NCBI GenBank assembly: GCA_910579605.1 | Contig: CAJTUG010000021.1 | Coordinates: 1-9,974 of the forward strand | Origin: an uncultured Muribaculaceae bacterium | GTDB lineage: Bacteria; Bacteroidota; Bacteroidia; Bacteroidales; Muribaculaceae | Length of the DNA: 9,974 nucleotides | Direction: 5' to 3' | Shown: positions 1 through 5,193 of the stretch, in pieces | Layout of the letters: every line of letters begins with the position of its first letter | Numbering within the stretch: position 1 is the stretch's first letter | Notes under the pieces: generated by a model | Database searches by the model: none | Told to the model about the DNA's origin: nothing | Seen by the model: only the letters and a program-made list of their open reading frames with translations | Position numbers and translations under genes: made by a program

Positions 1-2
1 AG

Positions 3-164
3 AGGTTCGCCCTTACCGGATCAGGAAAGATCAAAAGAAAACATGCGTTCAAGAGTCACATCTTGACCAAAAAGACCAAAAAACAAAAACGTAATCTTAC
101 TCACGCAGGCCTTGTGGCTAAAGTTGACGTAGCAAGCGTTAAATCTCTTCTCGGTCTCAAGTAA
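3..164 (+). CDS. rpmI: 50S ribosomal protein L35 (C-terminal part)
   Basis: Structural protein of the large ribosomal subunit. The reading frame is open from the left edge and gives 53 residues starting RFALTGSGKIKRKHAFKSH and ending VKSLLGLK. This is the lysine-rich L35 pattern including the TGSGKIKR segment. L35 is usually about 64-65 residues, so only about 12 N-terminal residues lie outside the window. The gene ends with two consecutive in-frame stops, TAA (162-164) and TAG (165-167), which favours tight termination. It is followed on the same strand by rplT, the standard partner; infC is the expected neighbour beyond the left edge. Recognition is secure; only the 5' end is missing. Confidence 0.96.
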   Translation, partial: RFALTGSGKIKRKHAFKSHILTKKTKKQKRNLTHAGLVAKVDVASVKSLLGLK

Positions 165-298
165 TAGCTTGTTTGCATAATTCTTTTGCTCCTTTTTTAG
201 GACGCTTAATTCGTGATTTTTTTATTTCTTTATTAACCGACTGTTTAGCTTTAAGAGTCTGCATCTGCAACCGCTAACATTCAAAATCATCAGAAAAA
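165..298 (+). other. T-rich spacer between rpmI and rplT, function unassigned
   Basis: This 134 bp gap is long for a pair of genes that in most bacteria are almost adjacent. It is T-rich on the plus strand, with runs at 195-200 and around 218-234. I find no open frame worth calling, no TAnnTTTG promoter box and no strong hairpin. The best pairing I see is a weak 5 bp TTAGC/GCTAA stem just upstream of rplT. It could be an untranslated leader for L20, which autoregulates its operon in several other phyla, but no known L20 leader structure is recognisable here. The last bases before the rplT ATG are A-rich, as is usual for Bacteroidota starts. Confidence 0.4.
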
Positions 299-649
299 AT
301 GCCAAGATCAGTCAACCACGTCGCTTCTCGCGCCCGTCGTAAAAAAATCCTCAAACTTACAAGAGGCTACTACGGATGCCGCCGTAATGTTTGGACCGTT
401 GCCAAAAACACATGGGAAAAAGGTCTTACTTACGCTTACCGCGACCGCAAGGACAAAAAACGTAATTTCCGTGCCCTCTGGATTCAGCGTATCAACGCTG
501 CAGCTCGTCTCCACGACCTTAGCTATTCTAAGCTCATGGGACTTATCCACAAGAGCGGTATAGAAATCAACCGTAAAGTCCTCGCCGACCTCGCTCTCAA
601 CAATCCTGCAGCATTTGCCGCCGTTGTTGAAAAAGTGAAAAACGCCTGA
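299..649 (+). CDS. rplT: 50S ribosomal protein L20
   Basis: L20 binds 23S rRNA early in assembly of the large ribosomal subunit, and in several bacteria it represses its own operon. The 116-residue product matches the usual length of about 114-120. It begins MPRSVNHVASRARRKKILK, followed by the basic GYYG/TVAK/AYRDRK region (residues about 23-51), then FRALWIQRINAAAR (about 58-71) and the globular C-terminal part with SYSKLMGLIHKSGIEINRKVLADLA. The ATG at 299 is chosen because MPR is the family N-terminus. It is preceded by an A-rich stretch rather than a Shine-Dalgarno motif. It follows rpmI after 134 bp and ends 20 bp before a strong terminator, so it is the last gene of its unit. Confidence 0.98.
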   Translation: MPRSVNHVASRARRKKILKLTRGYYGCRRNVWTVAKNTWEKGLTYAYRDRKDKKRNFRALWIQRINAAARLHDLSYSKLMGLIHKSGIEINRKVLADLALNNPAAFAAVVEKVKNA

Positions 650-669
650 ATACAGCGTTAAAAATTAAG

Positions 670-707
670 AACGGGTTATATCTCAATGAGGTATAACCCG
701 TTTTTTT
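670..707 (+). terminator. Strong rho-independent terminator after rplT, probably bidirectional
   Basis: The arm at 670-684 pairs with 688-702 over 15 bp (one G-T wobble) around a three-base AAT loop; the core is ACGGGTTATA/TATAACCCGT. A run of seven T (701-707) follows on the plus strand, overlapping the last two stem bases, which is ideal for stopping rplT transcripts. Read on the minus strand the same stem is followed by CTTAATTTTTAA, so it can also end the operon that converges from the right with the nitroreductase gene. Confidence 0.92.
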
Positions 708-740
708 ATGCGCTTACTTTATCGTCATGTATAAATTACG

Positions 741-1352
741 CTATGGTTGTTTTGCATATCCAATAGGACTATTAGCTGCCGGGTGAGAACTCGGTGGGAG
801 ATGTAATACATCTCTTATGCCTTCTTCATCCATAGTTATGCGAGGAATAGTAGATAAACCGTTGCCGGCACAGAATAAATTTAAGTTTCCGATAGCAATC
901 CCGACATCTATAAGAGACATTGGCTCGTAATTCTCTTCTTGAGGCAGCTTGTTACTGTCCACAACAAATAATACAGCGCAGGGCGCATCCATTACGAACT
1001 CTTGATTGAATACTGGTGTACCAGCCAATAAGTGTCTAAAATCACCTTCTGCTATCTCTTTTAAACTGTGTCGTTTGTAGTCATATAAATAGACTCCCGT
1101 TTTATCAAACCAGTATACGTCAATTTCTTGACTATTCATTCCTGTAGGATTAGTCCTAAGTCCTTCTTTTGGACGGTTTATGCCACAAGTAGACCATAAT
1201 AGATTTGATATAGTTTTGAGATTTAGTTCTTTTGTTGAATCATATTCACGGCATGAGCGGCGTTCTGCAAATGCCTTATTAACGGCCAATCCACCTTTCT
1301 TTTGAGGGGCAGGCAGATTAATGGTGTGAGGTTTAGTTATTACGGGTGCCAT
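741..1352 (-). CDS. Nitroreductase-family (SagB-like) FMN oxidoreductase
   Basis: Predicted FMN-dependent reductase of the nitroreductase superfamily, 203 residues; the physiological substrate is unknown. Support comes from the N-terminal FMN-binding signature RRSCREY (31-37), the SNLLWSTCGINRP segment (49-61), the SagB-like stretch NPTGMNSQEIDVYWF with GVYLYD (68-91), and the C-terminal helix DVGIAIGNLNLFCAGNGLS (149-167), equivalent to the flavin-contacting helix of the family. The C-terminus SPIGYAKQP matches the usual [HS]P[VI]GYPK-type ending. The ATG at 1352 is the only normal start. As I recall, related Bacteroidales proteins carry a signal peptide before the INLPAP motif, whereas this one starts with only about nine residues ahead of it, so it is probably cytoplasmic or its 5' end has decayed. 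It lies 68 bp downstream of miaA on the same strand and is the last gene before the shared terminator. Confidence 0.85.
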   Translation of the reverse strand: MAPVITKPHTINLPAPQKKGGLAVNKAFAERRSCREYDSTKELNLKTISNLLWSTCGINRPKEGLRTNPTGMNSQEIDVYWFDKTGVYLYDYKRHSLKEIAEGDFRHLLAGTPVFNQEFVMDAPCAVLFVVDSNKLPQEENYEPMSLIDVGIAIGNLNLFCAGNGLSTIPRITMDEEGIRDVLHLPPSSHPAANSPIGYAKQP

Positions 1353-1420
1353 GAAAGCAAAATAATTAAAGAGGAGTTCTCCTTATAAAAACATCTCTAC
1401 AAGAGCTTTGGTTGCAATGT

Positions 1421-2311
1421 TCACTGCATGCTGTCTATTATTTTTATGGCTGTTTCAAGGGATGTTTCGGGTTTGAGCCATATGACAGAAGGATCTTTAG
1501 CAAGCCAAGTCAACTGTTTCTTTGCATATACACGTGTGTTTTTGGCAATCCTTGCGATGGCAGTAGAGAGATCCATCTCCCCTCGTCGGTATGATGCTAT
1601 CTCTTTGTAGCCTACAGTATTCAGCGAATTGAAATTGCCGGAGTCTAAAGCTCTTGTCGCTTCTTCTAAAAGTCCAGATTTCATCATTTCGTCTACGCGT
1701 CTGTTAATTCGCCCGAAAAGTTCTTGGCGTGGTCGTTCTATGGCAAATTTGATGACTTTGAAAGGACGTTCACGGCGTTTGCCTGTGCGCAGGTGTGAAT
1801 AAGGCATGCCTGCCTCAAGGCAAATCTCAAGGGCATGGACCACTCTTCGCGTATTTGATTTGTCTACAATTTCAAAATAATCAGGATCCAGAATTTTTAA
1901 TTGAGCTTGTACGGCTTCCAAGCCAGTATTCTCAAGCATTTTCAAAACATAATCTCGCGTAGATTCCGAAATGGTTGGCATTTCGTCTATACCATTAACA
2001 ACCGCGTCGACATACATCATAGAACCACCACACATCACAGCTACCGAGGATTTATTGAAAAGGTCTGGCAAAAGAGACATAACATCTTCCTCATATTTCG
2101 CTGCCGAATAATATGCATCTAAAGGCAGCATGCCGACGAAATGATGATAGGCACTGCCGCGTTCTTCTTCTGTTGGGGCGGCAGTGCCTATAGGTATATC
2201 TTTATATATTTGACGAGAGTCTGCAGAAATTACGTCGGTGCCGTAATGTTTTGCAAGAGATATGGCAAGACTGGTCTTGCCCGAAGCTGTTGCTCCGGTT
2301 ACTATCGCCAA
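1421..2311 (-). CDS. miaA: tRNA dimethylallyltransferase MiaA
   Basis: Transfers a dimethylallyl group to N6 of A37 in tRNAs that read codons starting with U, the first step to ms2i6A. The product has 296 residues if started at TTG 2311, close to the family length of about 300. Visible motifs are the P-loop GATASGKT (6-13), DSRQIYK with the catalytic Asp (31-37), GGSMMYV (95-101), NTRRVVHALE (153-162), GYKEI (234-238) and TRVYAKKQLTWL (259-270). The start is uncertain because no ATG exists in the frame between the pepT stop codon and the P-loop. The choices are TTG at 2311, which leaves only five residues before the P-loop, or ATA at 2332, which would give a more typical N-terminus IESNDNILAIVTG. 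The gene is in the same frame as pepT and directly follows its TAA, so translational coupling is likely. No Shine-Dalgarno motif is visible. Confidence 0.95.
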   Translation of the reverse strand: MAIVTGATASGKTSLAISLAKHYGTDVISADSRQIYKDIPIGTAAPTEEERGSAYHHFVGMLPLDAYYSAAKYEEDVMSLLPDLFNKSSVAVMCGGSMMYVDAVVNGIDEMPTISESTRDYVLKMLENTGLEAVQAQLKILDPDYFEIVDKSNTRRVVHALEICLEAGMPYSHLRTGKRRERPFKVIKFAIERPRQELFGRINRRVDEMMKSGLLEEATRALDSGNFNSLNTVGYKEIASYRRGEMDLSTAIARIAKNTRVYAKKQLTWLAKDPSVIWLKPETSLETAIKIIDSMQ

Positions 2312-2335
2312 TATGTTATCGTTAGATTCTATGGC

Positions 2336-3562
2336 TTATTTGCTTCGTTCTGCAACGATTTTGGCTATTCCTACTATGACATCCGATGCCTTTTCCATTG
2401 ATTGGATAGGTACAAATTCATAGCGTCCATGGAAATTCAAACCACCGGCAAAAATATTGGGGCAGGGGAGACCTTTAAACGATAGCTGTGCTCCATCAGT
2501 TCCACCTCGGATAGGCTGAACTTTTGGTGTTACGTTTTCGCCAAGCATTGCTTCTTTTGCTATTTCTATAATATGCATCATTGGTTCTATTTTCTCTCGC
2601 ATATTATAGTATTGATCCTTTATTTCAATACTGCAGCAATTAGGGAACTCATGGTTGATCTTTCGTGCCAAATGCTCCAATTCTTTCTTACGGCGCTCAA
2701 AACGGTCTCTGTCATGGTCGCGGATAATATAAGTTAGAACCGTCTTCTCTACAGTACCTTCCATGCTCACAAGGTGATAGAAACCTTCGTAATCTTCGGT
2801 ATGCTCCGGAGTTTCCCATCGTGGCAGCATGATTATAAACTGGTTGGCTATGCGCATAGAATTAATCATTTTATGCTTGGCATAGCCTGGATGAACATTT
2901 CTACCGCTGAAGCTAACCTTGGCAACTGCTGCATTGAAATTCTCAAATTCAAGTTCGCCTATCTCTCCTCCGTCCATGGTATAAGCCCAATCGGCTCCAA
3001 AAGCATCAACATCAAATTTATGTGCTCCCAAACCAATTTCCTCATCGGGATTGAAGGCTATTCGGATTTTGCCGTGTTTTATTTCCGGATGGTTCTTTAG
3101 ATAGTCTATAGCAGTTACTATTTCTGCTATCCCTGCTTTATCGTCGGCTCCCAATAGTGTTGTGCCGTCGGTAACTATCAAATCTTGACCTACATAGTTT
3201 AGTAGTTCTGGAAACTCAGCGGGCGAGAGTATTATTTCTTCATTTTGGTTTAACACAATATCTTTACCGTCGTAGTTTTCTACTATGCGAGGGGATACGT
3301 GTCTTCCGGACATGTCTGGAGAAGTATCAAGATGGGCTATAAATCCTATAGTAGGGATAGAATCGTTGGTATTAGACGGCAAAGTTGCCATTAGGTAGCC
3401 ATTGTTGTCAAGGCTTATATCTTCAAGCCCCATTTTCTCCAATTCCTCTTTTAGATATTCGGCAAATATCATCTGTCCTGGAGTGGAGGGGGTCATGTTT
3501 GTGAGTTCGTCGCTTTGTGTGTCGAACTTGACGTATTGCAAAAAGCGGTCTACTAAATTCAT
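2336..3562 (-). CDS. pepT: Peptidase T (tripeptide aminopeptidase, M20B)
   Basis: Cytoplasmic dinuclear zinc aminopeptidase that removes the N-terminal residue of tripeptides. The 408 residues match E. coli PepT in length and layout. Predicted metal ligands and catalytic residues are in place: H77 and D79 in AHLDTSPDMSG, D140 in LLGADDKAG, E174-E175 in FNPDEEIGLG, D197 in YTMDGGEIGELE, and H378 in NFHGRYEF. The dimerisation/lid domain lies between about 208 and 320, including SGRNVHPGYAK (219-229), and RGGTDGAQLSFKGLP (352-366) is the usual C-terminal signature. The ATG at 3562 gives the family N-terminus MNLVDRFLQYVKFDTQSDE. It starts 36 bp after the lipoprotein gene and ends at TAA 2336-2338, immediately followed by miaA. 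No promoter is seen in the 36 bp gap, so it is probably co-transcribed with the lipoprotein gene. Confidence 0.97.
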   Translation of the reverse strand: MNLVDRFLQYVKFDTQSDELTNMTPSTPGQMIFAEYLKEELEKMGLEDISLDNNGYLMATLPSNTNDSIPTIGFIAHLDTSPDMSGRHVSPRIVENYDGKDIVLNQNEEIILSPAEFPELLNYVGQDLIVTDGTTLLGADDKAGIAEIVTAIDYLKNHPEIKHGKIRIAFNPDEEIGLGAHKFDVDAFGADWAYTMDGGEIGELEFENFNAAVAKVSFSGRNVHPGYAKHKMINSMRIANQFIIMLPRWETPEHTEDYEGFYHLVSMEGTVEKTVLTYIIRDHDRDRFERRKKELEHLARKINHEFPNCCSIEIKDQYYNMREKIEPMMHIIEIAKEAMLGENVTPKVQPIRGGTDGAQLSFKGLPCPNIFAGGLNFHGRYEFVPIQSMEKASDVIVGIAKIVAERSK

Positions 3563-3598
3563 GAAATTATTATTCTGAAAATTAATCCTATATCAAGT

Positions 3599-4393
3599 TT
3601 AGTTTAGTAAACGCCATGGCATAACTGCTCGCAAGGGCTTGCTGTCGTCAGCAGTTGTGTATATAAAGCGGTAGCCTTCAAAACCTAAGCTCTTAAGCAG
3701 CTCTTCTATCACTGGCCGGCATTCACCAAATGCGTCATATTCAGGACGCAATACGTTGATGTACTTTCCTAAAAGACTTCCGGGAGTCTGGTTGGCATAA
3801 GCTGTCGGTTTTGCAAATACAAATGTATATTCTGCAAAACCTCCTTTAAAAGAAAAATCAACAGATTCGGCGTTTACAGCTTCTTTGTAGCCATTGCAAC
3901 GCTGGCTTAGAAGCAATACAACATTGTCTCTCACCTCCGTGTAGTTAAGTTCAATGGGCTTTAAGGTGAAGAGTTGTTTCATACGGCTTGAACTTATGGG
4001 GTATACACGAGTTTCGCCATCGGTATCTGTCATCCTTATTTCCACAGAGGCTTGAGCTGTCGACAAGCCGTTGAGTAATGCTTCCAAATTTTTATCAGCA
4101 TGCTGCTTCATATACACAGACACTATATATTGCACCAAGGCTTCCGTACAATCTTTTACTCTCACATCTTCATCGGCAAAGGTGAGATCTATGCCAAGAA
4201 CATCGTTAGTGTAACTTGCGCCGGCCTTTTCGAGATATAGAGGGCTGTTGCTTGCTAATTGGGCTAATTCAATGTTGAGTCGCTCGCTTTGTTCAACTAC
4301 AACACTATTATCTCCTTTTTTGCCGCATGAGCCTAAAAGGACAAGCATAGTGCTGGCGGCTATAAGAGTAAATATGCCTTTCATATGTTTCAT
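3599..4393 (-). CDS. Lipoprotein of unknown function with two related internal repeats
   Basis: I do not recognise this family. The 264-residue product begins MKHMKGIFTLIAASTMLVLL and has a type II signal peptide with lipobox LGSC (Cys 23), so it should be lipidated and exported. No known catalytic motif is visible. The mature part appears to hold two copies of one alpha/beta unit. Residues about 67-142 contain LVQYI, LEALLNGLS and TDTDGETRVYPISSSRMKQLF; residues about 187-263 contain LGKYI, IEELLKSLG and TTADDSKPLRAVMPWRLL. The start chosen is ATG 4393, or possibly ATG 4384. A TTG at 4426 would also extend the frame, but it lies inside the -7 promoter box and adds a polar stretch in front of the signal peptide. 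It is the first gene of the probable lipoprotein-pepT-miaA-nitroreductase operon and is divergent from the gene at 4557. Confidence 0.85.
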   Translation of the reverse strand: MKHMKGIFTLIAASTMLVLLGSCGKKGDNSVVVEQSERLNIELAQLASNSPLYLEKAGASYTNDVLGIDLTFADEDVRVKDCTEALVQYIVSVYMKQHADKNLEALLNGLSTAQASVEIRMTDTDGETRVYPISSSRMKQLFTLKPIELNYTEVRDNVVLLLSQRCNGYKEAVNAESVDFSFKGGFAEYTFVFAKPTAYANQTPGSLLGKYINVLRPEYDAFGECRPVIEELLKSLGFEGYRFIYTTADDSKPLRAVMPWRLLN

Positions 4394-4423
4394 GCTTTTT
4401 TGTAGGTGGTTATTACTTTTGGG

Positions 4424-4431
4424 CAAAGATA
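4424..4431 (-). promoter_or_regulatory. Bacteroidota -7 promoter box for the lipoprotein-pepT-miaA operon
   Basis: On the minus strand the sequence TATCTTTG matches the Bacteroidota sigma-ABfr -7 consensus TAnnTTTG exactly, placing the transcript start near 4417 and leaving a leader of roughly 25 bases before ATG 4393. I find no clear TTTG -33 element at the usual spacing; an A/T-rich region (4432-4453) lies upstream. The position also rules out the TTG at 4426 as a start. Confidence 0.7.
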
Positions 4432-4517
4432 CAAAAAAATATGCAATTTATTACCCTTTTTGCGCTTGTTTGCAATTTTGACGCTTTTTTTATTCATTCC
4501 AAGAACTCTTGTCGGGG

Positions 4518-4525
4518 TACATTTG
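4518..4525 (+). promoter_or_regulatory. Bacteroidota -7 promoter box for the gene at 4557
   Basis: TACATTTG on the plus strand is an exact match to TAnnTTTG. The transcript would start near 4532, giving a leader of about 25 bases that is A-rich just before ATG 4557. The nearest upstream TTTG (4477-4480) is too far away to be the -33 element, so only the -7 part is supported. It faces away from the promoter at 4424-4431, about 90 bp away. Confidence 0.65.
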
Positions 4526-4556
4526 TTAATTTTTCAGAACATAAAAAATAACCGAA

Positions 4557-5030
4557 ATGAAAGAAATAGCTTTAACCGGAACTAACAACCACGTTTTTGC
4601 CGACGTGTTGGGAAAATTACTTGCCTGTGACATAAATGTCAATGCAATGGTAGATTTTCCCGAAAAGGTAATGCTCAGCGATACAAAACTCACAGTATCT
4701 CTTTTTTCTCCAGAAAATCACGCAAGAACGGTAGAATCTTTCCAAGGCTACCACGACGCTGTACTTACATACAATGATGATCTCAAAGATCCGTATACAA
4801 ATGAATTGACTCTCAAATATTTTGTAGATACAGTTCATGCCGCCCGCGAAGCTGGGGTTGCTCGTCTTATTGTTGTTGGTTCACCTGATTCGGAAGCATT
4901 TTTCGTAACAGATTTGCGTCGTCTTGATGATATTGATTGGGTTTTCATAAGCACCGAAGGTGATTATCCTACAAGAACAGCTCAAGAACTTATAAATCCT
5001 TCTTTTCATAAAGAAGTGTATTCAGAATAG
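4557..5030 (+). CDS. Small Rossmann-fold protein (NmrA/YwnB-like) lacking the cofactor glycine motif
   Basis: A 157-residue cytoplasmic protein with no signal peptide or membrane segment. It reads like a shortened atypical SDR/NAD(P)H-binding protein of the NmrA/YwnB type: first beta strand MKEIALTG, a second strand INVNAMVDFPEKV (26-38) as in V-T-A-x-V-R-N-P-E-K of the family, HDAVLTYN (66-73), the strand ARLIVVGSPDS (102-112), and LDDIDWVFISTEGDY (123-137), which resembles the conserved DLDWTFLSP-like segment. The nucleotide-binding motif GxxGxxG is replaced by G8-TNN-HVF, so two of three glycines are lost and NAD(P) binding is doubtful. Length is well below the family's usual 200 or more residues, mainly between 74 and 100 and after 137. 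The ATG at 4557 is preceded by A-rich sequence. It is monocistronic, with its own -7 box and a terminator at 5054. Family assignment is by pattern only. Confidence 0.7.
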   Translation: MKEIALTGTNNHVFADVLGKLLACDINVNAMVDFPEKVMLSDTKLTVSLFSPENHARTVESFQGYHDAVLTYNDDLKDPYTNELTLKYFVDTVHAAREAGVARLIVVGSPDSEAFFVTDLRRLDDIDWVFISTEGDYPTRTAQELINPSFHKEVYSE

Positions 5031-5053
5031 CTCATTCTCCTAAATTCTCCTCT

Positions 5054-5095
5054 GCGGCCTGGAGCTTCGGCTTCGGGTCGCTTTATTATTCTTTT
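5054..5095 (+). terminator. UUCG-loop terminator for the gene at 4557
   Basis: The arm 5054-5065 pairs without mismatch with 5070-5081 (12 bp, including three G-U wobbles), closed by C-UUCG-G (5065-5070), the especially stable tetraloop. A T-rich stretch TTTATTATTCTTTT (5082-5095) follows. It lies 24 bp after the stop codon of the plus-strand gene, the right place for an intrinsic terminator. Confidence 0.85.
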
Positions 5096-5102
5096 GGTTA
5101 TA

Positions 5103-5140
5103 GTCATAAAATAAGCCGATTCTTTTGAAAGAACCGGCTT
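5103..5140 (-). terminator. Terminator of the gldKLMN operon
   Basis: AAGCCGATTCTT (5113-5124) pairs with AAGAACCGGCTT (5129-5140) with one A/C mismatch and a four-base TTGA loop. On the minus strand the stem is followed by ATTTTATGA, a moderately U-rich tail, and it lies 53 bp after the gldN stop. On the plus strand no T run follows (GCAGTAGAG), so it acts mainly on the minus strand and complements the plus-strand terminator just to its left. Confidence 0.75.
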
Positions 5141-5193
5141 GCAGTAGAGAAAAGTTTTAGAATCAGATTTATAATATCTTTATCAGTTCCATA

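Noticed and set aside
308..550. 80-codon minus-strand open frame inside rplT
   Set aside because: Complete overlap with the highly conserved rplT gene and no motif of its own.
2336..2345. pepT being frameshifted or prematurely stopped
   Set aside because: PepT has the full family length (408) and all predicted metal ligands up to H378; the C-terminal helix is complete, so the stop is natural.
4394..4426. Upstream TTG start giving the lipoprotein 11 more residues
   Set aside because: The TTG is inside the TATCTTTG promoter box and the added polar residues would precede the signal peptide; ATG 4393 (or 4384) fits much better.
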